The position numbers were made by a program, and so were the translations under genes. From JALOKP01 sp963800865 (lineage in GTDB: Bacteria; Acidobacteriota; Polarisedimenticolia; J045): a DNA stretch of 64,000 nt. The notes beneath the pieces were generated by a model that was given only the letters and a program-made list of their open reading frames with translations, did not search any database and was not told where the DNA came from. Below are positions 55,377 to 64,000 of this stretch, one piece after another (positions within the stretch are counted from its first letter, which is position 1; every line of letters begins with the position of its first letter). The stretch lies in assembly GCA_963800865.1 (NCBI GenBank), contig CAWDCL010000004.1:2418001-2482000 (forward strand), read 5' to 3'.

Positions 55377-57461
55377 ATGAAGGTCTACGACACGCGCGAC
55401 ATCCGGAACATCGCCTTCGTCGGTCACGGGCACGCCGGGAAGACCAGCCTCGTCTCCTCGCTGCTCTTCGCGGCGCACGCCACGGAGAAGCTCGGCGCGA
55501 TCGCGGACGGCAGCACGCTGACCGACTTCGACCCCGACGAGGTCGAGCGCAGGATCAGCATGTCGCTCGCCGTAGCCGCGTGCGGATGGATGGACGCGAA
55601 GCTCAACCTCGTGGACGCTCCCGGGTACGCGAACTTCATCGGCGAAGCCGCCGCCGCGATGCGCGCCGGAGACGTCGGGCTGATCCTCGTGCACGCACTC
55701 GACGGCGTCGCGGTCCAGACCGAGCGGATGTGGGAGGACGCGGAGAAAGCCGGGCTGCCCGTGATGTTCGCGGTCTCCGCGCTCGACCGCGAGCGGGCCT
55801 CGTTTGGCGACAGCGCGGCGGCGATCGCCCGTCGCTTCAGCCGCGCGGCCCTGCCGATCGCGCTGCCGATCGGGGAGGAAGCGAAGGTCCAGGGCGTGGT
55901 CTGCCTCGTGACCGGCAAGGCCTACCTGTCGAAGCCCGGCGCGCCGGACGGCTCGGTCGCCGAGATCCCCGCCGACATGAAGGACGCGTACGAGGCGGGG
56001 CGCGAGGCGCTGCTCGAGGCGGTCGCCGAGTCCGACGACGAGCTGATGAACGCGTTCCTCGAGAACGGCACGCTCGATGACGCGCAGTTCGCCGCCGGGC
56101 TCCGGAAGGCGATCGCCGAGCGCAGGCTCTTCCCGATCTTCGCGACCGCGGCCACGACGATGGTCGGGGCGCACCACCTGCTCGACAGTCTCGTCCGGTT
56201 CGCCCCCTCGCCGGCCGACCGGCCCGCGGTCAAGGTCAAGCTCGAGTCGGGCGACGAGCAGGAGCGCGCCGCCGACGCCGGCGGCCCGCTCACGGCGCAG
56301 GTCTTCAAGACCTACATCGACCCGTTCGCCGGACGGATCTCGCTGGTCCGCATCTTCTCGGGCACCATCACGCTCGACCAGAACGCCTGGAACGCGGGCC
56401 GGGGCACCCCGGAGAAGCTCGGCGGCCTGGCGGTCCCGCACGGCAAGGCGGGCGAGAAGCTGTCGGAGGCGCGGGCCGGCGACATCGTGATGCTGGTCAA
56501 GCTCAAGGACACCCACACGGGTGACACGCTCGTCGCGGACAAGACCCACGTCGCGCAGCTGCCGGCGATCCCGTTCCCGCGGCCGATGATCGCGTACGCG
56601 ATCAAGGGCGAGGCCAAGGGCGACGACGAGAAGATCTCGGCCGCGCTGCAGCGCCTGGTGGAAGAGGATCCGACGCTCAAGCTGGATCGCGACCCCCGCT
56701 CGCACGAGCTGATGCTGGCCGGGCGGGGCGCCGACCACGTCAAGATCGCGCTCGACAAGATCGCCAAGCGCGCCAACGTCAAGGCCACGCTCGAGAAGCC
56801 CAAGGTCCCCTACCTCGAGACGATCACCAGGAGCGCGCAGGACATGTACCGCCACAAGAAGCAGACCGGAGGCGCCGGGCAGTTCGCCGAGGTCCACATG
56901 CGGATCGACCCGCAGCCGCGCGGTACGGGCTTCGAGTTCACGTCGGAGATCTTCGGGGGCTCGATCTCCCGCAACTTCTGGCCGTCGATCGAAAAGGGGG
57001 TCCACAAGGTGCTCGACGGCGGCGCGATCGCCGGCTACCCGATGGTCGACGTCAAGGCGGTGATCTACGACGGGAAGGAGCACCCGGTCGACTCGAAGGA
57101 CATCGCGTTCCAGGTCGCGGGGCGCGAGGTCTTCAAGCTCTGCGTGCAGAAAGCCGGCCCGGTCGTGCTCGAGCCGATCATGAAGGTCGTCGTCACCTGC
57201 CCCGACGAGTGCATGGGAGACATCCTCGGCGACCTGACCCGGCGGCGCGGCAAGGTCCAGGGGTCGGACAATGCGGGCGGCCGCACCGTCGTGCGCGCGC
57301 AGGTCCCGATGGCCGAGATGCTCGAATACGCCGCGACGCTGAAGTCGCTGACCTCCGACCGCGGCTCGTACGTGATGGACCTCGACCACTACGAGCGGGT
57401 TCCGGCCGACATTCAGGTCAAGCTGCAGTCCGAGTACAGGCCGCACGAGACCGAGGACTGA
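55377..57461 (+). CDS. Elongation factor G paralog with altered G4 motif
   Basis: The 694-residue protein has the EF-G domain order: G domain, beta barrel (domain II, about 290-375), and domains III-V (MIAYAIKGEAKGDDEKISAA onward). G1 is GHGHAGKT and G3 is DAPGY, as in EF-G-II/FusA2-type paralogs. The G4 motif, normally NKxD and needed for guanine recognition, reads SALD (134-137). GGAG lies five bases before the ATG at 55377. A housekeeping EF-G is presumably encoded elsewhere; this paralog may act in recycling or stress, or may bind nucleotide poorly. asnS follows after four bases. Confidence 0.9.
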   Translation: MKVYDTRDIRNIAFVGHGHAGKTSLVSSLLFAAHATEKLGAIADGSTLTDFDPDEVERRISMSLAVAACGWMDAKLNLVDAPGYANFIGEAAAAMRAGDVGLILVHALDGVAVQTERMWEDAEKAGLPVMFAVSALDRERASFGDSAAAIARRFSRAALPIALPIGEEAKVQGVVCLVTGKAYLSKPGAPDGSVAEIPADMKDAYEAGREALLEAVAESDDELMNAFLENGTLDDAQFAAGLRKAIAERRLFPIFATAATTMVGAHHLLDSLVRFAPSPADRPAVKVKLESGDEQERAADAGGPLTAQVFKTYIDPFAGRISLVRIFSGTITLDQNAWNAGRGTPEKLGGLAVPHGKAGEKLSEARAGDIVMLVKLKDTHTGDTLVADKTHVAQLPAIPFPRPMIAYAIKGEAKGDDEKISAALQRLVEEDPTLKLDRDPRSHELMLAGRGADHVKIALDKIAKRANVKATLEKPKVPYLETITRSAQDMYRHKKQTGGAGQFAEVHMRIDPQPRGTGFEFTSEIFGGSISRNFWPSIEKGVHKVLDGGAIAGYPMVDVKAVIYDGKEHPVDSKDIAFQVAGREVFKLCVQKAGPVVLEPIMKVVVTCPDECMGDILGDLTRRRGKVQGSDNAGGRTVVRAQVPMAEMLEYAATLKSLTSDRGSYVMDLDHYERVPADIQVKLQSEYRPHETED

Positions 57462-57465
57462 CCCC

Positions 57466-58791
57466 TTGACCGAGACCGTCCGCATCAAGGATCTCGGCCG
57501 CCACGAGGGCCAGGTGGTCGCGGTTCGCGGCTGGGTGACGCACGTCCGCTCGAAGGGGAAGATCGCCTTCGTCGTCGTGCGCGACGGGTCGGGCATCGTG
57601 CAGACCGTCGCCTCGCTGCAGGACGTCGGGGACGAGGCCCTGGCCCGGATGGACTCCGCGAGCCAGGAGAGCTCGGTCGTCGTGACCGGCACGGTGCACG
57701 CGGACAGGCGCGCGCCCGGGGGCTTCGAGCTGCAGGTCCGGTCCTTCGAGGTGGCGGGCGCCTCGCCCGACTACCCGATCTCCCCCAAGGAACACGGGAT
57801 CGACTTCCTGCTGGAGCACCGGCACCTCTGGCTGCGGCACCGCGGTCCCTGGGCGATCCTGCGGGTCCGCGACGAGGTCGAGAAGTCGATCCGCGACTTC
57901 ATGTACGACCGCGAGTTCGTGCTGATCGACTCGCCGATCCTGACCCCGGCGGCATGCGAGGGGACGAGCACGCTGTTCGAGACCGACTACTTCGACGAGA
58001 AGGCGTACCTCTCCCAGTCCGGCCAGCTCTACCTCGAGCCGGCCTGCATGGCCTTCGACAAGGTCTACTGCTTCGGCCCGACCTTCCGCGCCGAGAAATC
58101 CAAGACCCGCCGTCACCTGACCGAGTTCTGGATGATCGAGCCGGAAATGGCCTGGGCGACGCTCGACGACGTGATGGCGCTGGCCGAGGAGATGGTCTCG
58201 TACATCGTCGCGCGCGTGCTCGATCGCCGGCGCGAGGAGCTGAAGGTCCTCGAGCGCGACACCGCGAAGCTGGAGTCGGTGGTGCCGCCGTTCCCGCGCC
58301 TGTCCTACGACGAGGCCGTCGCGATCCTGACGCGCCCGGAGAACGTGCGGCGCGCGGAAGAGGCCGGGGCCCCGCCGTTCGTGCCGGGGAACGACCTCGG
58401 AGCGGTGGACGAGACGATTCTCGGCGAGCCGTACGACCGGCCGGTGATGATCCACCGCTACCCGGTCCCGGTGAAGGCGTTCTACATGCAGCCCGACCCG
58501 GAGCGACCCGACCGCGCGCTGTGCGTCGACGTGATCGCGCCGGAAGGCTACGGCGAGATCATCGGCGGCAGCCAGCGCATCCACGACCCGGAGCTGCTCC
58601 AGGCGCGGATCGCGGAGCACGGGCTGCCGGAGTCGGCCTTCCGCTGGTACCTCGACGTGCGCCGCTACGGGACCGTGCCGCACGCCGGGTTCGGCATGGG
58701 GATCGAGCGCGTCGTCGGTTGGATCACCGGCACGCAGCACCTGCGCGAGGCGATCCCCTACCCGAGGACGATCCAACGGTTGTACCCGTGA
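57466..58791 (+). CDS. asnS: Asparaginyl-tRNA synthetase
   Basis: AsnRS charges tRNA-Asn. The 441-residue class II enzyme has an N-terminal OB anticodon-binding domain (VVAVRGWVTHVRSKGKIAFV), motif 2 (FGPTFRAEKSKTRRHLTEFW) and motif 3 (YGTVPHAGFGMGIERVVGW), which distinguish it from AspRS. The TTG start lies four bases after the EF-G-like gene; no strong Shine-Dalgarno is seen, so coupling is likely. Presence of AsnRS implies direct Asn-tRNA formation. Confidence 0.93.
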   Translation: MTETVRIKDLGRHEGQVVAVRGWVTHVRSKGKIAFVVVRDGSGIVQTVASLQDVGDEALARMDSASQESSVVVTGTVHADRRAPGGFELQVRSFEVAGASPDYPISPKEHGIDFLLEHRHLWLRHRGPWAILRVRDEVEKSIRDFMYDREFVLIDSPILTPAACEGTSTLFETDYFDEKAYLSQSGQLYLEPACMAFDKVYCFGPTFRAEKSKTRRHLTEFWMIEPEMAWATLDDVMALAEEMVSYIVARVLDRRREELKVLERDTAKLESVVPPFPRLSYDEAVAILTRPENVRRAEEAGAPPFVPGNDLGAVDETILGEPYDRPVMIHRYPVPVKAFYMQPDPERPDRALCVDVIAPEGYGEIIGGSQRIHDPELLQARIAEHGLPESAFRWYLDVRRYGTVPHAGFGMGIERVVGWITGTQHLREAIPYPRTIQRLYP

Positions 58792-60170
58792 GCCGCAGGG
58801 GGACCGCGCGCCGCGTCGCGCTGGTCAGCCTGGGCTGCCCCAAGAACCAGGTCGACAGCGAGCTGATCCTCGGCCGGCTGCGGGCCGAGGGTTGGGAGGT
58901 CGTCGCCGACGCCGCCGCCGCCGATACGCTGGTCGTCAATACCTGCGCCTTCATCGACAAGGCGCGGGCCGAATCGGTCGAGGCGCTGGTCGATGCCGTG
59001 CAGTGGAAGAAGGACCGCGAAGGCCGCCAGGTCGTGGCGGCCGGGTGCCTGGTGCAGCGCTACGGCGGCGAGCTGGCCGGCGAGATCCCGGAGCTCGACG
59101 CGCTGATCGGCCTCGACGGAATCCAGCGGATCCACCACTCGCTGCCGCAGGAGAAGCCGGGCCTGCTCGCACTGCCGGCGGCCGCACCGCTGGCCGGTCC
59201 GGCGACCGGGCTGTTCGACCATACCGACCCGCGGCTGCGGCTCTCGCCCCCCTGGACCGCCTTCGTCAAGATCGCCGAGGGCTGCAACCAGCAGTGCGCC
59301 TTCTGCGCGATCCCGACCTTCCGCGGACGGATGCGCTCGCGGACGATTGCGGACCTGGGCGAGGAGCTGGCGCAGCTGGCCCGGGAGGGAGTCGTCGAGG
59401 CCAACCTCGTCGCGCAGGACTCCACCGGCTACGGGCGGGACCTCGGCCTGAAGGACGGGCTGGCCGACCTGATCGAGTCGTTCGAGAGGCTGCCCGAGGT
59501 ACCGCGCTGGATCCGCCTGCACTACCTGTACCCGGGGCGGATCTCGCGCCGGCTGCTCGAGGCGCTCGCGCGCTCCACGCGGCTCGTCGAGTACGTCGAC
59601 CTGCCGCTGCAGCACGCCCACCGCGGGACGCTGCAGCGGATGAACCGGCCGGGGTCGGGAGAGACGCACCTCGCGCAGCTCGAGCAGCTGCGCCGGGCCC
59701 TTCCGGGCGCCGGCGTGCGCTCGAGCTTCATCGTCGGCTTCCCGGGCGAGACCGACGCGGAGTTCGACGAGCTCTGCGCCTTCGTGCAGGCCGCGGGGCT
59801 CGACGCCGTCGGCGTCTTCACCTATTCCCACGAGGAGGCGACGACCGCGTTCGCGCTCGAGGACGACATCCCGGAGGAGCTCAAGGAGGAGCGGCGCGAG
59901 CTGCTCGAGGAGCTCGCCGCATCGGTCGCGCACGAGCGCAACCGGGCGCGGATCGGGACGACGCTCGAGCTGCTCGTCGAGGGGCCGGGCGAAGACTCGC
60001 CGCGCGATGCGGTCGCGCGCTGGCGGGGCCAGGCGCCGGAGGTCGACGGCCACGTGGTCCTGATCGGCGGCGGCGGGATCGCACCGGGCACGCTCGTCCC
60101 CGCGACCGTGATCGATGCCGGCCCGCACGACCTGACGGCTCGCCTCGGCGCCGGCGGAGGAGCACCGTGA
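58788..60170 (+). CDS. rimO: Ribosomal protein S12 methylthiotransferase RimO
   Basis: RimO is a radical-SAM enzyme that methylthiolates Asp89 of S12. The 460-residue protein has the N-terminal cluster cysteines in SLGCPKNQVDSE, VNTCAFI and AAGCLVQRY, the radical-SAM CNQQCAFCAIP motif (CxxxCxxC), and a C-terminal TRAM domain. The opening SLGCPKNQVDSE and the S12-type spacing favour RimO over MiaB. The GTG overlaps the asnS stop by four bases. Confidence 0.95.
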   Translation: MSRRGTARRVALVSLGCPKNQVDSELILGRLRAEGWEVVADAAAADTLVVNTCAFIDKARAESVEALVDAVQWKKDREGRQVVAAGCLVQRYGGELAGEIPELDALIGLDGIQRIHHSLPQEKPGLLALPAAAPLAGPATGLFDHTDPRLRLSPPWTAFVKIAEGCNQQCAFCAIPTFRGRMRSRTIADLGEELAQLAREGVVEANLVAQDSTGYGRDLGLKDGLADLIESFERLPEVPRWIRLHYLYPGRISRRLLEALARSTRLVEYVDLPLQHAHRGTLQRMNRPGSGETHLAQLEQLRRALPGAGVRSSFIVGFPGETDAEFDELCAFVQAAGLDAVGVFTYSHEEATTAFALEDDIPEELKEERRELLEELAASVAHERNRARIGTTLELLVEGPGEDSPRDAVARWRGQAPEVDGHVVLIGGGGIAPGTLVPATVIDAGPHDLTARLGAGGGAP

Positions 60171-60625
60171 CGAGGCTCGAGACCACGCTGGCGACCTGGT
60201 TCGGCAGCGGCTACTCGCCGTTCGCGTCCGGCACGGCGGGCACGCTCGCCAGCGTGCCGCTGGTCCTGCTCCTGTGGTGGATCGGCTCGGTTCCGCTGCA
60301 CGCCACGGCGATCGTCGCCGTCACGGCGATCGGCCTCTGGGCCTCCCGCGGCGCGGAAGCGCACTGGGGGCGCAAGGACCCGGGCCAGGTCGTGATCGAC
60401 GAGACCGCGGGCTACCTCGTGGCGACCCTGCTCGTCCCCCCCTCGGCCGTCGCGCTCGCCCTGTCCTTCCTGCTGTTCCGCGCGTTCGACGTCGTGAAGC
60501 CCTTCCCGGCCGGCCGTTCCCAGGCGCTCCCGGGCGCGTGGGGGATCATGGCCGACGACCTGTTCGCGGGGATCTACTCGAACCTGGCGCTGCAGGCCCT
60601 GCTCTGGCTCTGGGGCCGCGCGTGA
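60167..60625 (+). CDS. pgpA: Phosphatidylglycerophosphatase A
   Basis: PgpA dephosphorylates phosphatidylglycerol phosphate at the inner membrane. The 152-residue protein has the family blocks FGSGYSPFASGTAGTLASVP, VIDETAGYLVA and ADDLFAGIYSN, plus hydrophobic membrane segments. GGCGGAGGAG precedes the GTG start, which overlaps the rimO stop by four bases. Confidence 0.93.
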   Translation: MTRLETTLATWFGSGYSPFASGTAGTLASVPLVLLLWWIGSVPLHATAIVAVTAIGLWASRGAEAHWGRKDPGQVVIDETAGYLVATLLVPPSAVALALSFLLFRAFDVVKPFPAGRSQALPGAWGIMADDLFAGIYSNLALQALLWLWGRA

Positions 60626-61593
60626 CCGTCGTCGACCGGCTCGAGCAGCTCCCGCTGCCGGACGGACGGCGAATGGTGGCGACGATCGGGTTCTACGACG
60701 GCCTGCACCGCGGCCACCAGGCGATCCTCGACGAGGTCGTTCGCCGCGCGCGCGGCGCCGGCGAACCCGCGGCAGTCGTCACCTTCGAGCCGCACCCGCT
60801 GCGGGTGCTGGCTCCCGAGCGCGCGCCGCGCCTGCTGCTGACCGACGACCAGAAGATCGCCCTCTTCGAGCGTTCCGGCCTCGACCTGGTGGTCTTCCTG
60901 CCGTTCGACCGCCCGATGGCGGCGATGCCGGCCGAGGTCTTCGCGCGCGAGGTGGTCGGCCGGCGGCTCCGCGCTTCCCAGGTGCTGGTCGGCTCGAATT
61001 TTCGATTCGGGCGCGGGCGCGCCGGAGACGTGCCGCTGCTGGTCCGCGTCGGCGCCGAGTGCGGCTTCACGGCGGAGGCGTTGGAGGCCGTGCTGGACGG
61101 CGGGCAGCCGGTCTCGGCGTCGCGCATCCGGCGCGAACTGGCCGACGGCGACGTGGCCGAGGCCGCACGCCTGCTGGGCCGGCCGTACGCGCTGGCCGGA
61201 ACGATCGTCCACGGCGAGGGGCGCGGCGGGAAGGTCGTCGTCGCCACCGCGAACCTCGCCCCGGAGAACGAGTTCCTGCCGGCGAGGGGGGTCTACATCA
61301 CGCGCCTGCTGTGGCCGGGCCACAGCCGCGAGGGGCTGACCAACATCGGCACCCGGCCGACCTTCGGGGCCGACCGGATCACCGTCGAGACCCACCTCCC
61401 CGGCTTCGAGGGCGACCTCTACGGCGAGCGGGCGGAACTCGAGTTCCTGGCCCGGCTGCGGGACGAACGGCACTTCCCGACACCGGCCGACCTCGTGGCG
61501 CAGATCCGCCGCGACCTCGTGGCGTTCGCGGACTGGAAGGCCGCCGGGGGCGGGGCCGGACCCCCGATGCAACCGTCCCGCGGCATGGAGTAA
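60622..61593 (+). CDS. ribF: Bifunctional riboflavin kinase/FAD synthetase
   Basis: RibF makes FMN and then FAD from riboflavin. The 323-residue protein has the N-terminal nucleotidyltransferase (GFYDGLHRGHQ near 25, a variant of G-x-F-D-G-x-H-x-G-H; VSASRIRRELADGD near 170) and the C-terminal flavokinase domain (GKVVVATANL, YITRLLWPG, TNIGTRPTFGADRITVETHL). The canonical phosphate-site Pro-Thr pair seen as PTAN in many members is replaced by ATAN here. The GTG overlaps the pgpA stop by four bases. Confidence 0.93.
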   Translation: MTVVDRLEQLPLPDGRRMVATIGFYDGLHRGHQAILDEVVRRARGAGEPAAVVTFEPHPLRVLAPERAPRLLLTDDQKIALFERSGLDLVVFLPFDRPMAAMPAEVFAREVVGRRLRASQVLVGSNFRFGRGRAGDVPLLVRVGAECGFTAEALEAVLDGGQPVSASRIRRELADGDVAEAARLLGRPYALAGTIVHGEGRGGKVVVATANLAPENEFLPARGVYITRLLWPGHSREGLTNIGTRPTFGADRITVETHLPGFEGDLYGERAELEFLARLRDERHFPTPADLVAQIRRDLVAFADWKAAGGGAGPPMQPSRGME

Positions 61594-61676
61594 CCTGTCC
61601 TCCCCATCCCCCGGATTGCCCGCGGGCGCACCGGAAGCGTGTGTCCTCCACCCTCTGGGCCGCGAAAGGACCCTGG

Positions 61677-62915
61677 ATGTCCTCCGTCAAGCCGTTTCGG
61701 GCCTACCGCCCCCGGCCTGATCTCGCCCGCCAGGTCGCGAGCTTCCCGTACGACGTCATCTCGTCGGACGAGGCGCGCGCGCTGGCCGCGGGCAACCCGT
61801 ACTCCTTCCTCCACGTCGGCAAGCCGGAGATCGACCTCGAACCGGCGATCTCCCTCTACGACGACCGCGTCTACGCGACGGCCCGCGCGAACCTGGCGCG
61901 GATGATCGCCGAGGGCGTGCTGCAGCGCGACGCGCGGCCCTGCCTGTCCGTCTACCAGCAGCGGATGGGCGATCACGTCCAGGCCGGGGTCGTCGGGCTC
62001 ACGTCGGTGGCCGAATACGAGCGCGAGTTGATCAAGAAACACGAGCACACGCGCCGGGACAAGGAAGACGACCGGACCCGGCACGTCACGGAGTGCGACG
62101 CGAACGCCGAACCGGTCTTCCTGACCTACCGCAAGGTGCCGGCGATCGACGCGATCGTCGACCGCGTTCGCGCCCGGCCGCCGCTCTACGACCTGGTCAC
62201 CGACGACGGGATCGGGCACACGGTCTGGGTGATCGACGATCCGGCCGAGATCGCGGCCCTGGTGCAGCTGTTCGCGACCGTGCCGGCGCTCTACGTCGCC
62301 GACGGGCACCACCGCACGGCAGCCGCGGTCCGGCACGGACAGGCCGCGCGCGCGAAGCACCCCGGGGCCGGGCCCGACGCGCCGTTCGAGGGGTTCATGG
62401 CGGTCGTCTTCCCGCACGACCAGTTGCAGATCCTCGACTACAACCGGGTGGTCAAGGACCTCAACGGCCTGTCCTCCGCGGCCTTCCTGGGACGCGTCGC
62501 CGAGCGCTTCGAGGTCGCCCCGGCCGACGGGCCGCGCCCGCGCGCGCCGCACGAGTTCGGGATGTTCCTCGAGGGGCGCTGGTACCGGCTCGTGGCGAAG
62601 CCCGGGACCTTCCCCGCCGGCGACCCGGTGCGCGGACTCGACGTCTCGATCCTGCAGGACAACCTGCTCGCCCCGGTGCTGGGCATCGCCGACCCGCGGA
62701 CCGACAAGCGGATCGACTTCGTCGGCGGCATCCGCGGCACGGCCGCGCTGGAGAAGCGGGTGCGCGAGGGCTGCGCGGTCGCGTTTTCGCTCTACCCGAC
62801 GTCGCTCGACCAGCTGATGGCGGTCGCCGACGCCGGGATGGTGATGCCGCCGAAATCGACCTGGTTCGAACCGAAGCTCCGTTCCGGGCTGACGGTCCGG
62901 ACGCTCGACGAGTGA
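61677..62915 (+). CDS. DUF1015 family protein
   Basis: A 412-residue protein with the family start VKPFRAYRPRPDLARQVASF and block PYDVISSDEAR, plus VFLTYRKVP and YVADGHHRTAAAVRH near 200, a ParB/Srx-like fold signature noted for DUF1015. The function of the family is not established; it is repeatedly found next to serA/serC, as here, which suggests a role linked to serine metabolism. AAAGGA precedes the ATG. The 83 bases after ribF show no clear terminator. Confidence 0.88.
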   Translation: MSSVKPFRAYRPRPDLARQVASFPYDVISSDEARALAAGNPYSFLHVGKPEIDLEPAISLYDDRVYATARANLARMIAEGVLQRDARPCLSVYQQRMGDHVQAGVVGLTSVAEYERELIKKHEHTRRDKEDDRTRHVTECDANAEPVFLTYRKVPAIDAIVDRVRARPPLYDLVTDDGIGHTVWVIDDPAEIAALVQLFATVPALYVADGHHRTAAAVRHGQAARAKHPGAGPDAPFEGFMAVVFPHDQLQILDYNRVVKDLNGLSSAAFLGRVAERFEVAPADGPRPRAPHEFGMFLEGRWYRLVAKPGTFPAGDPVRGLDVSILQDNLLAPVLGIADPRTDKRIDFVGGIRGTAALEKRVREGCAVAFSLYPTSLDQLMAVADAGMVMPPKSTWFEPKLRSGLTVRTLDE

Positions 62916-62946
62916 CGAAAGACGCACGGAGTCCGTGGAGGTCGCG

Positions 62947-63834
62947 ATGAAGATCCTGATGGCTGACAGCTTCGACGAATCGCTCCCGGGACGCCTGTCC
63001 GCGTTCGGAACGGTGAGCACCGAGATGAACGACCTCGCCGGCGCAGAGGTCCTGCTCGTGCGGTCCAAGACCAAGGTCACGCGCGAAATGCTCGACAAGG
63101 CGCCGCAGCTCAAGCTCGTGATCCGCGGCGGCGTCGGCCTCGACAACGTCGACATCGAGGCCTGCCGCGAGCGCGGGATCGAAGTCCGCAACACCCCGCG
63201 GGCGTCGTCGGTGGCGGTGGCCGAGCTGGCACTGGCGCTGATGCTCGCCGTCCCCAACCGGGTCGTCGAGGGGCACGCGGGGCTGAAGGCCGGCCAGTGG
63301 CTCAAGAAGGAGCTCAAGCGCACCGAGCTCTTCGGCAAGACGCTGGGGCTGCTGGGGGTCGGGCTGATCGGGACCGAGGTGGCGCGCCGCGCGCTGGCCT
63401 TCGGGATGAAGGTCGTCGCCCACGATCATTACGTCCCGCACCACGCGCTGGCCGAGATGCTCGACACCGAGGAGGACCTGTTCGCCGCGTCCGACTACAT
63501 CAGCATCCACCTGCCGCTGACTCCCGAAACGAAGGGGATGATCGACGCGCGCGCGATCTCGAGGATGAAGGACGGGGTCGTGATCGTGAACACCGCGCGC
63601 GGGAAGGTCGTGGTCGAGGAGGACCTGGCCGCCGCGCTCAGGACGGGCAAGGTCCGCGCCTACGCGACCGACGTCTGGGCCTCGGACCCGCCCGACCCGG
63701 CGAGCCCGCTGCTCTCGGCGCCCAACGTGCTGATGACCCCGCACATCGGGGCCTCGAGCAGGGAGAACCTGCTGCGGATCGGCGACGCGATCGTCGAGAT
63801 CCTGACCAAGAGGAAGGTGATGGCGGGCGCCTGA
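62947..63834 (+). CDS. serA: D-3-phosphoglycerate dehydrogenase (short form)
   Basis: SerA oxidises 3-phosphoglycerate to start serine synthesis. The 295-residue 2-hydroxyacid dehydrogenase has substrate Arg in VIRGGVGLDNVD, the NAD motif LGLLGVGLIGTEVARRA, catalytic Arg and Glu in the TARGKVVVEEDL region, and His in PHIGASSRENLL. It lacks the C-terminal ACT domain of E. coli SerA, so serine feedback may be absent. The ATG at 62947 follows GGAGG; an upstream GTG at 62935 is less likely. Confidence 0.93.
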   Translation: MKILMADSFDESLPGRLSAFGTVSTEMNDLAGAEVLLVRSKTKVTREMLDKAPQLKLVIRGGVGLDNVDIEACRERGIEVRNTPRASSVAVAELALALMLAVPNRVVEGHAGLKAGQWLKKELKRTELFGKTLGLLGVGLIGTEVARRALAFGMKVVAHDHYVPHHALAEMLDTEEDLFAASDYISIHLPLTPETKGMIDARAISRMKDGVVIVNTARGKVVVEEDLAAALRTGKVRAYATDVWASDPPDPASPLLSAPNVLMTPHIGASSRENLLRIGDAIVEILTKRKVMAGA

Positions 63835-63855
63835 CCCCGCCGACGGAGGATTCGC

Positions 63856-64000
63856 ATGGCTCGGGTCATCAACTTCTACGCCGGCCCCGCCGGCCTGCCG
63901 CTCCCGGCGCTGGAGAAGGCCCAGCGCGAGCTGCTCGATTTCGGCGGCGCCGGGATGTCGGTGATGGAGATCAGCCACCGCGCCAAGGAGTACGACGCGG
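63856..64000 (+). CDS. serC: Phosphoserine aminotransferase SerC (truncated by window end)
   Basis: GGAGGA precedes the ATG, and the visible 48 residues (RVINFYAGPAGLPLPALEKA, then GMSVMEISHRAKEYDA) match the start of SerC, which transaminates the SerA product. The gene runs off the window. Confidence 0.92.
   Translation, partial: MARVINFYAGPAGLPLPALEKAQRELLDFGGAGMSVMEISHRAKEYDA

Noticed and set aside
54087..57692. A 1201-codon minus-strand open frame across the EF-G-like gene
   Set aside because: Same explanation: the complementary strand of a conserved gene lacks stop codons because of GC bias, and the product has no recognisable domain.

Overview
The window is one stretch of a high-GC (about 70% by eye) bacterial chromosome, almost entirely core genes, with no transposases, integrases, phage genes or CRISPR arrays. 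The host is clearly diderm: it encodes lipid A synthesis (lpxA, lpxC, lpxD), Skp, BamD, LolC/LolD, a TonB-like protein, lipoproteins and an outer-membrane barrel protein. Gene content (NtrY/NtrX-like pair beside lpxC, HslUV, DUF1015-serA-serC, YlxP after infB) and the 16S gene suggest Acidobacteriota or a neighbouring phylum. That placement is a low-confidence inference that a 16S search would settle.

Layout. 1-2925 (minus): yebC-ruvC-ruvA-ruvB. 3052-10015 (minus): a complete rRNA locus, 16S-tRNA-Ile-tRNA-Ala-23S-5S. A predicted outer-membrane beta-barrel gene sits between 23S and 5S; 23S is followed by its own terminator and 5S is preceded by its own sigma70-type promoter. 10221-18774 (plus): rimP-nusA-infB-ylxP-truB-rpsO-pnp, with a terminator-like leader before rimP and no rbfA. 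18800-20037 (plus): a frameshifted GspE-N-domain gene. 20034-41056 (minus): a 21-kb run dominated by envelope genes, namely lpxC, ntrY, an ntrX-like regulator, an orphan nuoE-like gene, an L,D-transpeptidase, tsaB-rimI, psd, pssA, lolC, lolD, clpC, skp, lpxD, fabZ, lpxA, a serine hydrolase, a TonB-like gene, rsmD and a LysM gene. 41128-42138 (plus): an unknown gene. 42169-51571 (minus): def-fmt-rsmB-PASTA-rpe-ybgC-bamD-hslV-hslU-lipoprotein-dapF. 51814-54063 (plus): a secreted FecR/Trp-rich protein with a long disordered tail. 54083-55117 (minus): a zinc-ribbon, M48-like protein without the protease active site. 55377-64000 (plus): an EF-G paralog, asnS, rimO, pgpA, ribF, DUF1015, serA and the start of serC.

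Functionally, the rRNA locus, the nusA-infB cluster and the rsmD/rsmB/rimO/truB/yebC genes cover ribosome production and maturation. The central run couples lipid A, phospholipid, lipoprotein export and peptidoglycan cross-linking with a two-component system. Genes are packed tightly: 18 neighbouring pairs overlap by four bases (ATGA or GTGA), which implies extensive translational coupling.

The most interesting points are the protein gene inside the rRNA locus with independent 5S transcription, the attenuator-like rimP leader, and three proteins that keep their fold signatures but have lost key catalytic residues (the NtrX-like regulator, the M48-like protein, and the EF-G paralog's G4 motif). 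Two frameshifts, one at a poly-C tract and one at the 3' end of the nuoE-like gene, may be sequence errors. I did not find an obviously new multi-gene defence or metabolic system.
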